Shown: positions 1-6,442, numbered from the stretch's first letter. The stretch: DNA of 7,042 nucleotides from Rhodospirillales bacterium (GCA_021775275.1 JAJFIE010000504.1:1-7042), one strand, 5' to 3'. The notes: generated by a model not told the origin, from the sequence alone. Translations and numbers: made by a program.

Positions 1-356
1 GCATGACCCGTGCCGGCATCCTGAATGTCATGAACTCGCCCTACATTGAAATGGCGATCCTCAAAGGCGTACCCCGAAAGCGCATCATTCTTCGTCATGC
101 GTTGTTTAACGCCATCGGCCCGATCATTAATGTTATCGCCCTTAATCTGGCCTATCTGGTCAGTGGCGTGGTTATCGTTGAAACCATCTTCGCCTATCCC
201 GGGCTGGCTAAACTGATGATTGACGGTGTGCAGACCAGAGACTTCCCTCTGGTGCAGGCCTGCGCCATGATTTTCGGCGGCACCTACGTCATTTTGCTGT
301 TAACAGCGGATATTGGCGCAATTTTATCTAATCCGCGTTTGCGGAAGCCGAAATAG
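1..356 (+). CDS. DppB-like ABC transporter permease, C-terminal fragment (5' end outside window)
   Basis: This is the last part (about 118 codons) of an inner-membrane permease of a peptide/nickel-type ABC importer. The reading frame is open from the window edge, and the methionine at base 3 is internal: the two bases before it fit an arginine codon, giving the R-M-T-R-A stretch usual just before the ATPase-coupling loop. The coupling (EAA-type) loop follows, with E-M-A-I-L-K-G and then R-H-A-L-F-N-A. Two hydrophobic segments come next, around residues 40-60 and 85-108 of the visible part, and between them E-T-I-F-A-Y-P-G-L, typical of DppB/OppB proteins. The frame ends in a basic tail and TAG. 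The stop overlaps the ribosome-binding site of the DppC-like gene, nine bases upstream of its start, so the two are co-transcribed and likely form a heterodimeric channel. The substrate cannot be told from this fragment. Confidence 0.93.
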   Translation, partial: MTRAGILNVMNSPYIEMAILKGVPRKRIILRHALFNAIGPIINVIALNLAYLVSGVVIVETIFAYPGLAKLMIDGVQTRDFPLVQACAMIFGGTYVILLLTADIGAILSNPRLRKPK

Positions 357-360
357 GGGG
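355..360 (+). promoter_or_regulatory. Shine-Dalgarno sequence of the DppC-like permease
   Basis: AGGGGG lies five bases before the ATG at 366 and overlaps the TAG stop of the preceding permease. It supports that ATG rather than the out-of-frame ATG at 361, and it suggests translational coupling between the two permeases. Confidence 0.6.
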
Positions 361-365
361 ATGTT

Positions 366-1373
366 ATGAGTGATACATCTGTAAATACGGAAGAAAACGG
401 CGCCGCAGAGAAAAAAGTCGATGCTATCGACAAATTTGCGGAGTTGCCGGATGCGCCGCCCAAAAAGGGCTTGAAACTTTCCTGGACCGGAAAAATTGCC
501 GTCGCCATCGTTGCAACCTGGATTGTGGTTGCGTTCATCGGGCCCTTCATCGCACCCTATCATGAGGCGGAGTTTGTCGCTGATGACGGGTTTTTACCGT
601 CTATGGCGTGCCCGGAGATAACTGAAGAGATATTTGATCTGGAAGATATGACGCCGGATGCCATCACGCAGTATTGCAGTGAATCCGAATCCATCATGTA
701 CCTGGGCGCCGATTATCTGGGACGCGATACGCTCTCCCGAGTTATCTGGGGGGCCAGGACGACCATTGGCATTTCTTTTGTCGCTACGCTGTTTGCCTAT
801 TTTGTGGGTATCACTCTCGGGATCGGCGCGGCGGTAAGTGGCGGGTGGATTGATATGGTCCTGAGCCGCATCAACGAATCTATTTTGTCGCTGCCCAGTA
901 TTATGCTCGGCCTGATTGCCGTGGCGGCGCTGGGTTCCGCAATCCCCATTCTGGTTGGAACGGCGGCGCTGATTTATGCAACCAGTGTGTTCCGCATCGC
1001 CCGTGCCCTGGGCCAGGACATTATGGTTCAGGACTTCGTTGAAGCTGCCCATGCGCGTGGCGAAGGGTTATGGTGGATTATTACCCGCGAGGTTCTACCC
1101 AATGCCGCCATGCCGCTGTTGACGGATTTTGGCCTGCGGCTAGTGTTCGTGATCCTGTTTATTTCAAGCCTCAGTTTCTTAGGGTTAGGTGTTCAACCAC
1201 CCATGGCGGACTGGGGCAGCATGGTGCGTGAAAACATGCAGGGTCTTGGATATGGTTCCTATGCCTCTATCTGGCCTGCCATTGCAATTGGCACGCTAAC
1301 CATCTCCATCAATCTGATTGTCGACGATATTTCCGCTAAATCCGGCGGCAGCCTTGCAAAGAAAATGGTGTAA
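366..1373 (+). CDS. DppC-like ABC transporter permease
   Basis: This is a complete 335-residue inner-membrane permease, the second channel subunit of the Dpp/Opp-type importer. An acidic and lysine-rich cytoplasmic N-terminus (about 1-42) precedes the first membrane segment (about 44-64), which ends in G-P-F-I-A-P-Y as in DppC proteins. A periplasmic stretch of about 50 residues follows, with cysteines 82 and 104, longer than I would expect for a minimal DppC. Then comes the family motif G-A-D-Y-L-G-R-D (114-121). The remaining membrane segments lie from about 134 onward. The ATPase-coupling loop has E-A-A at 226-228, G232 and P245, and L-G-L-G-V-Q-P-P stands near the end. The C-terminus (I-V-D-D-I-S-A-K-S-G) does not carry the usual G-L-R-D-A-L-D-P tail. 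It sits between the DppB-like gene and the ATPase gene, two bases from the latter. Family assignment is secure; the transported molecule is unknown. Confidence 0.93.
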   Translation: MSDTSVNTEENGAAEKKVDAIDKFAELPDAPPKKGLKLSWTGKIAVAIVATWIVVAFIGPFIAPYHEAEFVADDGFLPSMACPEITEEIFDLEDMTPDAITQYCSESESIMYLGADYLGRDTLSRVIWGARTTIGISFVATLFAYFVGITLGIGAAVSGGWIDMVLSRINESILSLPSIMLGLIAVAALGSAIPILVGTAALIYATSVFRIARALGQDIMVQDFVEAAHARGEGLWWIITREVLPNAAMPLLTDFGLRLVFVILFISSLSFLGLGVQPPMADWGSMVRENMQGLGYGSYASIWPAIAIGTLTISINLIVDDISAKSGGSLAKKMV

Positions 1374-1375
1374 TC

Positions 1376-3274
1376 ATGGCCCTTTTAGAAGTCGATAATT
1401 TACAAATTCAGGCCCGCAAGGATGATGGTACGCCCATTCCTATCGTCAAAGGGGTGTCGTTCGAAGTCAAAAAGGGTGAGGTGGTTGCGCTGATCGGTGA
1501 ATCCGGTTCCGGCAAAACCACCATCTCTCTCGCGTCTCTCGCCTATTGCAAGCCTGGCCTTGAATTTAGTGGAGGCGAGGTCCGTCTGCACGGCGAAGAC
1601 TTGCTAACCATGGAACCAATTGCCCAGCGCAACATCCGTGGCCAAAGGGTCGCCTATCTGGCGCAAAGTGCAGCGGCAACCTTCAATCCGGCCATCACCA
1701 TTGGTGAACAGGTGACTGAATCTGCGGTGCTGCACGGCATTCTGAGCCAGGAAGAAGCGACAAAACGGGCTGAGGAACTCTATGTAGCACTCGAGCTACC
1801 GGACCCGGACCGTCTGGGCGGGCGCTACCCGCACCAGGTTTCCGGTGGTCAGTTACAACGGTTGATGGCTGCCATGGCGCTTGTCGGTAAACCTGATCTC
1901 CTGGTCCTTGATGAGCCAACAACGGCACTGGATGTGACGACACAGATTGAGGTGCTGAAAGCCTTCAAGAAAGTCATCAAGGAACAGGGCTCGGCAGCAA
2001 TCTATGTGACCCATGATCTATCCGTCGTAGCACAGATCGCCGACCATATTGTCGTGCTGTACGCGGGCGAAATTCAGGAACAGGGCACAGCGGATCAGAT
2101 CATCAATCACGCGACCCACGATTATACCCGCCGCCTGATGGCTGCCGTGCGACCTTCGCCTGTCGCCGGGATGGGCGATGATGAGGAACATGGTCACGGT
2201 CGTGATGATGCCGCATTATCCGCAAGAAACATTACCGCCGGATATGGTGGAATCGTAGACGGTGAACCAGCGGTAACGATTTTGCGCGACGTCAATGTCG
2301 ACGTCGAACGCGGTGATGTGATCGGCGTAATCGGAGAATCCGGTTGTGGCAAATCGACATTGGCGCGTGTCATGGCTGGGTTGCTGCCAGCAGCGCGTGG
2401 CGAGATTGTACTGGATGGCAAGACCCTGGAACCAGCGCTGAAAAATCGCGATCGCGATGAACTGCGCAAGGTCCAGTTCGTGTTTCAGATGGCCGACACG
2501 GCACTTAACCCGCGTCAGATCATCGGCGATATTCTGGGTCGCCCCATTGAGTTCTACCTCGGCCTGAAAGGTGAAGAAAAACGCAGGAAGGTGGCAGAAC
2601 TGCTTCATATGGTGGAATTGCCCCCGGCTTTTGCCAGTCGCTATCCCATGGAACTTTCCGGTGGTCAGAAGCAACGCATTAATCTGGCTCGTGCTTTGGC
2701 TGGAAACCCCGAGGTTCTGTTGTGTGACGAAGTGACATCGGCCCTGGATTCCATTGTCGGCGCCAATGTGATCGAGCTGCTTAAAGGACTACGTAAGGAA
2801 ACCGGCGTTTCGTTTGTGTTTATTAGCCATGATCTTTCCACGGTGGGGTCTTTTGCCGACAAGATCGTGGTGCTGTATGCCGGACGGGTGGTTGAACAGG
2901 GACCGACGGACCAGGTGCTGTCACCGCCGTTCCATCCCTATACGCGCTTGCTGATCACGTCGGTGCCGGAAATGCGAATTGGCTGGCTGGAAGACACCAT
3001 GCAAACCCGTGAAGCCGCGGCGGGTATCGCCCGTAGTGTTGAAATCACGGCAACGGGTTGTCCGTTCTTCAACCGCTGCCCCATCGCCATTGACGGCACG
3101 TGCGAGAAAGAAGTGCCACCGGTACGGATGCACGGCTCAGGCCATCAGATCGCCTGTCACCATACCCTCGATGAAGTAGAGGATAGCGAAGCGGCGCCAC
3201 AGAAAATCCTGCGCGGATTTGAGCATACTCCAGATGACGACGATGATAAAATACCAGGAGTATTTGCGCATTGA
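1376..3274 (+). CDS. Fused double ATPase (DppD-DppF type) of peptide/nickel-type ABC importer
   Basis: This 632-residue cytoplasmic protein has two complete nucleotide-binding domains, so one chain powers the importer where E. coli uses DppD and DppF. Domain 1: Walker A G-E-S-G-S-G-K-T-T (41-49), signature S-G-G-Q (156-159), Walker B aspartate/glutamate D179-E180, switch histidine H213. Domain 2: Walker A G-E-S-G-C-G-K-S-T (320-328), signature S-G-G-Q (428-431), D451-E452, H485. In domain 2 the residue after the catalytic glutamate is valine rather than proline, a variation I associate with rhizobial relatives. An acidic, histidine-containing linker (about 265-280) joins the halves. After domain 2 comes the oligopeptide-transporter C-terminal region with four cysteines, C562, C568, C576 and C594. 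The gene starts two bases after the upstream permease stop and has no strong ribosome-binding site, which points to translational coupling. The last residues are acidic (D620-D624). An intrinsic terminator follows. Confidence 0.95.
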   Translation: MALLEVDNLQIQARKDDGTPIPIVKGVSFEVKKGEVVALIGESGSGKTTISLASLAYCKPGLEFSGGEVRLHGEDLLTMEPIAQRNIRGQRVAYLAQSAAATFNPAITIGEQVTESAVLHGILSQEEATKRAEELYVALELPDPDRLGGRYPHQVSGGQLQRLMAAMALVGKPDLLVLDEPTTALDVTTQIEVLKAFKKVIKEQGSAAIYVTHDLSVVAQIADHIVVLYAGEIQEQGTADQIINHATHDYTRRLMAAVRPSPVAGMGDDEEHGHGRDDAALSARNITAGYGGIVDGEPAVTILRDVNVDVERGDVIGVIGESGCGKSTLARVMAGLLPAARGEIVLDGKTLEPALKNRDRDELRKVQFVFQMADTALNPRQIIGDILGRPIEFYLGLKGEEKRRKVAELLHMVELPPAFASRYPMELSGGQKQRINLARALAGNPEVLLCDEVTSALDSIVGANVIELLKGLRKETGVSFVFISHDLSTVGSFADKIVVLYAGRVVEQGPTDQVLSPPFHPYTRLLITSVPEMRIGWLEDTMQTREAAAGIARSVEITATGCPFFNRCPIAIDGTCEKEVPPVRMHGSGHQIACHHTLDEVEDSEAAPQKILRGFEHTPDDDDDKIPGVFAH

Positions 3275-3302
3275 TCGCATGTGTTCGCAAACAATGCATA
3301 AG

Positions 3303-3342
3303 AAAACGGCCCGGTGACATTCACCCGGGCCGTTTTTATTTT
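3303..3342 (+). terminator. Strong intrinsic terminator of the ABC importer operon, possibly bidirectional
   Basis: AAAACGGCCC (3303-3312) pairs with GGGCCGTTTT (3327-3336). An inner stem, GGTGA (3313-3317) with TCACC (3321-3325), continues the helix past one bulged C and closes on a three-base CAT loop. A T-rich run TTTTTATTTT follows, so this is a textbook rho-independent terminator 28 bases after the ATPase stop. Because the stem begins with AAAA, the reverse strand also ends in a short T run. It may therefore stop the convergent small gene that ends at 3372 as well. Confidence 0.9.
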
Positions 3343-3371
3343 GTGTATCGTCCAGATCAGACCATACGAGA

Positions 3372-3533
3372 TCAAACCAGACGAATACCCGATTCGAGAG
3401 GGACGCGGATGGTGTTGGTGCGGGCATTGGCGGTATTGAAACCAATGTCGGCCAGCAGATGTGCATCAAGCTTGGCCAACTCAACGTTGGTGGAAGGGAT
3501 GACAAATGCCTTTAAGAACTTTTCAAATTTCAT
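3372..3533 (-). CDS. Small DUF1127-like protein (53 residues)
   Basis: This is a short open frame of 53 codons plus TGA. It begins M-K-F-E-K-F-L-K-A-F, a short basic/aromatic and probably amphipathic N-terminus. The centre (residues 18-32) reads E-L-A-K-L-D-A-H-L-L-A-D-I-G-F. That closely matches the core of the DUF1127 (YjiS-like) family, usually E-L-x-x-L-D-D-x-x-L-x-D-I-G-L-x-R, found in many small alphaproteobacterial proteins. The arginine expected after the D-I-G-F core is replaced by N-T. A good Shine-Dalgarno sequence (AAAGGA, 3543-3548) lies nine bases before the ATG. The gene is convergent with the importer operon and lies 158 bp downstream of the methyltransferase, with an inverted repeat between. 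Some DUF1127 proteins affect RNA turnover and phosphate or carbon metabolism; no function can be assigned here. Family membership rests on the short core only and is moderately sure. Confidence 0.68.
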   Translation of the reverse strand: MKFEKFLKAFVIPSTNVELAKLDAHLLADIGFNTANARTNTIRVPLESGIRLV

Positions 3534-3542
3534 GACCCAAAT

Positions 3543-3548
3543 TCCTTT
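3543..3548 (-). promoter_or_regulatory. Shine-Dalgarno sequence of the DUF1127-like small gene
   Basis: AAAGGA on the minus strand stands nine bases before the ATG that ends at 3533. It is the main non-coding evidence that this 53-codon frame is translated. Confidence 0.55.
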
Positions 3549-3622
3549 CGGGTTAACAGATTGACGTTACGACCGCTAGGTGTGTCTCTAATGCGGGAAC
3601 GTGTTGATCTCTGTTTACGCCC

Positions 3623-3650
3623 GAACGGATATTTCCACTAATGTCCGTTC
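3623..3650. repeat. Inverted repeat between methyltransferase and small gene
   Basis: GAACGGATATT (3623-3633) is complementary to AATGTCCGTTC (3640-3650) except for one position (T3630 opposite G3643), with a six-base loop. Seven outer pairs are perfect. The element lies 42 bases past the methyltransferase stop and 90 bases before the small gene's ATG. Neither strand has a T run after the stem, so it is not a canonical intrinsic terminator. It could be an operator for the small gene, an RNA end-protecting hairpin, or a rho-dependent end signal. The 158-bp gap around it holds no other convincing gene. Confidence 0.5.
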
Positions 3651-3691
3651 CACATTCTAGATATGCAGTGACAGCATAGCGATTTTCCATG

Positions 3692-4495
3692 TTAATCGAT
3701 TCTCTTTGCGTGGATGTGGCCATGCAACAGGCCCCGCGCGCCCAATGCCTTCTCCCGCATGGTGGAAGCATGAATGCGCGCGTGGAACCGTTCATCGCCC
3801 AGCGCTTCCTTTATGGATACGGACCCGGCGCCTGCCAGAAATGATCGTTCCTGTGCTGCCACGTCGGCTGATACAGCTGTATGGTCGCGAAATTCGTGCA
3901 AGGTAAGCCCTGCCGATGCGAGGGCGCTTTCGTAGGCGAACTGCGGTTCGAAAATAAATGACAGGCCATATGCCTTCATACCTTCCACGTATGAGTCGTA
4001 GGACGCTTTGGCATCAACGGGGATGTCTTCATGGGCGCCAACGTTAAAGAAATCCGCACACAGATACGTACCGCCCGGCCTTAAAGTCCGGAATATTTCA
4101 GCAAACACCGCAGCCTTGTCAGGCATATGACAAATCACATCTTTGGTCACTACCAGATCGAAGGATTTTTCATCGAATGGCAATGATCCCGGCTCAACCT
4201 GATTGATTGAAACACTTGCTTGCAGCCCTGCGTCACCTACAGCCGATGTGGCCCTTGCCACCAGTTCGGGCTCGATATCGATGCCTGTCACATGGGCTAC
4301 CCCGAAATCGCGCACCAGCATGATGGCGCATCCGCCAAGGCCACATCCAATATCAAGAACCCGCATACCGGCAGGGTCGAAATCGGACAAAAGCTGCCCC
4401 ACTTCGTCAGGGCCACCCGGCGAGAGGAAACCTGCACCATAGAGCATCTGCATGCCTGCGATGACCCCATCCGAATATTGAGTATTATTGATCAT
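3692..4495 (-). CDS. Class I SAM-dependent methyltransferase (small-molecule type)
   Basis: This 267-residue soluble enzyme has a Rossmann-fold methyltransferase domain. The SAM-binding loop is D-I-G-C-G-L-G-G (48-55), the acidic residue ending strand 2 is D73 in G-I-D-I-E, and the post-I region is F-D-L-V-V-T-K-D-V-I-C-H-M (112-124). L-R-P-G-G stands at 138-142. The N-terminal Y-G-A-G-F-L-S-P-G-G (19-28) and the K-D-V-I-C-H-M-P-D-K stretch resemble phosphoethanolamine N-methyltransferases and related small-molecule enzymes. The substrate is not determined. The frame is open further upstream to 4627, but the ATG ending at 4495 is preferred: it has a strong AAGGAG site, and the longer version would run deep into the hydrolase gene. 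It is third in the minus-strand operon, 38 bp after the hydrolase stop. Its role beside nucleoside salvage is unclear; a methylated base or nucleoside is one guess. Confidence 0.88.
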   Translation of the reverse strand: MINNTQYSDGVIAGMQMLYGAGFLSPGGPDEVGQLLSDFDPAGMRVLDIGCGLGGCAIMLVRDFGVAHVTGIDIEPELVARATSAVGDAGLQASVSINQVEPGSLPFDEKSFDLVVTKDVICHMPDKAAVFAEIFRTLRPGGTYLCADFFNVGAHEDIPVDAKASYDSYVEGMKAYGLSFIFEPQFAYESALASAGLTLHEFRDHTAVSADVAAQERSFLAGAGSVSIKEALGDERFHARIHASTMREKALGARGLLHGHIHAKRID

Positions 4496-4501
4496 GGCCT
4501 T

Positions 4502-4507
4502 CTCCTT
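4502..4507 (-). promoter_or_regulatory. Shine-Dalgarno sequence deciding the methyltransferase start
   Basis: AAGGAG on the minus strand is six bases before the ATG ending at 4495. It decides in favour of the 267-residue methyltransferase over an upstream in-frame ATG ending at 4627, whose 44 extra residues show no family similarity and lie partly inside the hydrolase gene. Confidence 0.7.
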
Positions 4508-4533
4508 GCCCAACGCCCTCTCTGATGTTTTGG

Positions 4534-5487
4534 TCAGATGTTTTTTCGTTCCGCCATCGCGGTATCCGCATTTTTCAGAACCGATAGAAATAATTCCCGA
4601 ACCCTGTCTTGGTCCACCCCGAGGCACACATCAACAGCGCGACGACTTTCACTTGTGCGGCGCACGGTTTGGCCCACGCGGGCGCCCTCGCACACCACAC
4701 GTAGGGACGCAGCTTCCCGTGTAAACATCGCCGGGTCGGTTATGGCGATAACGGCCGAAGGATCATGCAGAAAACAGGCGTCCAGATCATGGCGTTGGCG
4801 ATGGAAATCGACATAAAATTGCACCGCTTTATTCAAAAAACCGCCAATTATTGGTGATGCAGCCGCCAATGAATGGAAATCAGCCGGGTCGCAGCGGACC
4901 TGCTGCGTAACATCCAGCCCCACGAGGGTAATCGGCCAACTGGCGGCGAATACTTCGTCGGCGGCGTGGGGGTCGCACCAGATGTTAGCCTCGGCCCACT
5001 CAGACACGTTTCCTCGTGTATCAATGGCGCCACCCATAATAACCACCTCGCGCACTCTATCTACAATCCCCGGGTCTTCCCGCAAGGCCAGCGCAAGATT
5101 GGTCAGGGGAGCGACGGCGCATAGCGTTATCTCACCCGGGTTTTGGTTGATCGTGTCACAGATGAAGGTAGCTGCCGAACGGGAATCCGGTTCCGTTTCT
5201 GAATCAGGGATGGGAACATCGCCAAATCCCTCTGCGCCGTGAACATAATCAGCGGGCGGATTCAGGGATCGTACAAGCGGGCTTTCTGCGCCGTGGGCGA
5301 CATCGGCGGTATAGGCCGCCATCTCGACCAGGGCCAGCGCATTACGGGTGGCCGTACCGGTATGAACATTACCAAACACAGTGGTTAATCCTATGACCTC
5401 TATTTCCGGATGGGCAAACGCAAAGTGGATGGCCATGGCATCATCAATGCCGGGATCGGTGTCGATAATAATCTTTCGTTTGCTCAT
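4534..5487 (-). CDS. Inosine-uridine preferring-type nucleoside hydrolase
   Basis: This 317-residue enzyme would hydrolyse the N-glycosidic bond of ribonucleosides, giving free base and ribose. The N-terminus carries the family's calcium-binding signature D-T-D-P-G-I-D-D-A (9-17). E166 and N168 (in E-A-N-I-W) and H241-D242 (in L-H-D-P) fall at the same numbers as the ribose-contacting Glu166/Asn168, catalytic His241 and calcium ligand Asp242 that I recall for the Crithidia fasciculata enzyme. P-L-T-N (about 127-130) matches the region holding a further ligand. Length is normal, there is no signal peptide, and all key residues are present, so it should be an active cytoplasmic enzyme. Base preference cannot be read from the sequence. 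It starts 16 bp after the sugar kinase stop, with a weak GGAA nine bases before the ATG. The paired kinase strongly suggests ribose as the shared intermediate. Confidence 0.95.
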   Translation of the reverse strand: MSKRKIIIDTDPGIDDAMAIHFAFAHPEIEVIGLTTVFGNVHTGTATRNALALVEMAAYTADVAHGAESPLVRSLNPPADYVHGAEGFGDVPIPDSETEPDSRSAATFICDTINQNPGEITLCAVAPLTNLALALREDPGIVDRVREVVIMGGAIDTRGNVSEWAEANIWCDPHAADEVFAASWPITLVGLDVTQQVRCDPADFHSLAAASPIIGGFLNKAVQFYVDFHRQRHDLDACFLHDPSAVIAITDPAMFTREAASLRVVCEGARVGQTVRRTSESRRAVDVCLGVDQDRVRELFLSVLKNADTAMAERKNI

Positions 5488-5503
5488 TTAGGGTAATTCC
5501 GCA

Positions 5504-6409
5504 TCAAATCGTCGGGTTTCTAGCAAGAAATTCACTCACTTCGGCACTGGTCGGGATGGCATCGGCCGCGCCAGGGCGAGATACCTGTATGGCCGCCGCA
5601 GCGGACGCCCTCTGCAACGAAGTCATGGCATCCAGTCCCGTATCGAGAGAAGACAGAAAGTAGCCCAAAAAAGTATCGCCCGCCCCCGTTGTATCGATGA
5701 CGGACACGTCGAAGGATGGAACGGACAGGACATTGCCCGCGTTTTCATGCCCGGGGCTCTCGCACACAGAGTAGGTCGCCCCCTTACCTCCTCTTGTGAC
5801 CAGCAGGGCCGGAACCGGAATTCCCCCTTCCTGACCGCCAAAATGAGCCGCCAGGGAAGCCGCTTCCAGCTCGTTGACAACAAGCAAATCGATGTACGGA
5901 AGAACGGGAAGCACCAACTCCGCAATGAACGGTGCTGCGCTATAGCAGATTTTGATTGGTTGCGCCCGCCCCGCCTCGGCTATCTCCCGGGTCAGGTTGG
6001 TTTCGTTTTGAAATAACAGCCAGTCATCATCGCCCATAACCATGATGGCCTCGCGGCACTGATCCTGTGTCAGGGTTATGTTAGCGCCTGAACAGACAAG
6101 AATGCTGTTTTCGCCAGCACTGTTGACCTGAATGACGGCATGGCCTGTGGACTCTTGGACGAGCCTGATACCCTGCGTATGAATGCCCACCTCCTGCAAG
6201 GCTTCGCGTGTCCACTCACCATCGGGACCGATAGCGCCAATATGGAAAACCTGTGAACCAGCCTTGGCCAAGGCAATGGATTGGTTCGCCCCTTTACCGC
6301 CAAGACCACGGGCATAATCGCTCACCAGCAGGGTTTCGCCGGGCGCGGCAAAATCGTCGACCCGGTAAACATTATCGATATTGATGCTGCCAATATTGGT
6401 TATCGCCAT
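5504..6409 (-). CDS. PfkB-family sugar kinase, ribokinase-like
   Basis: This 301-residue cytoplasmic kinase probably phosphorylates ribose to ribose 5-phosphate with ATP. Both PfkB signatures are present: the substrate-side G-G-K-G-A-N-Q (37-43) and the ATP/anion-hole motif D-T-T-G-A-G-D (239-245), with D245 as the catalytic base. N10 and D12 in G-S-I-N-I-D match sugar-contacting positions of ribokinase, and P-G-E-T (23-26) is also usual there. Length is close to E. coli ribokinase (309). The family includes kinases for nucleosides and other sugars, so ribose is inferred from motifs plus the hydrolase next door. It is the first gene of the minus-strand operon. No good Shine-Dalgarno sequence stands before the ATG ending at 6409 (the bases read CTGCAACCC), so initiation may be weak. 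The upstream region is shared with the divergent binding-protein gene. Confidence 0.92.
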   Translation of the reverse strand: MAITNIGSINIDNVYRVDDFAAPGETLLVSDYARGLGGKGANQSIALAKAGSQVFHIGAIGPDGEWTREALQEVGIHTQGIRLVQESTGHAVIQVNSAGENSILVCSGANITLTQDQCREAIMVMGDDDWLLFQNETNLTREIAEAGRAQPIKICYSAAPFIAELVLPVLPYIDLLVVNELEAASLAAHFGGQEGGIPVPALLVTRGGKGATYSVCESPGHENAGNVLSVPSFDVSVIDTTGAGDTFLGYFLSSLDTGLDAMTSLQRASAAAAIQVSRPGAADAIPTSAEVSEFLARNPTI

Positions 6410-6436
6410 GGGTTGCAGTTTATGCGAACGAGTTGG

Positions 6437-6442
6437 ATTTTA
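6437..6442 (-). promoter_or_regulatory. Possible -10 element for the kinase operon
   Basis: TAAAAT on the minus strand matches five of six bases of the sigma-70 -10 consensus and lies 27 bases before the kinase ATG. No matching -35 hexamer is found at the usual spacing, so this is only a weak candidate. Confidence 0.2.

Noticed and set aside
594..1052. Open frame of 152 codons on the minus strand inside the DppC-like gene
   Set aside because: It lies wholly antisense to a well-supported permease, its product has no recognisable motif, and its composition is what a reversed membrane-protein gene would give.
2216..2674. Open frame of 152 codons on the minus strand inside the double-ATPase gene
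   Set aside because: It is antisense to the conserved second ATPase domain, with no ribosome-binding evidence and no family resemblance.
3233..3250. D-D-D-D-D-K near the C-terminus of the ATPase, identical to an enteropeptidase site
   Set aside because: A chance result of an acidic, low-complexity tail; there is no reason to think bacterial processing occurs there.
3271..3564. Plus-strand frame of 97 codons starting at the end of the ATPase gene
   Set aside because: It runs through the strong intrinsic terminator and is antisense to the better supported DUF1127-like gene.
3553..3690. Possible 45-residue minus-strand frame starting M-E-N-R-Y-A-V next to the methyltransferase stop
   Set aside because: It spans the inverted repeat, has no well-spaced ribosome-binding site and shows no recognisable domain.
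4520..4546. Imperfect direct repeat (GATGTTTT twice) between hydrolase and methyltransferase
   Set aside because: It is only about eight bases long, partly within the hydrolase end, and within chance expectation for T-rich sequence.
4496..4627. 44-residue N-terminal extension of the methyltransferase frame
   Set aside because: It overlaps the nucleoside hydrolase coding end and looks low in conserved features, and the downstream ATG has a strong AAGGAG site.
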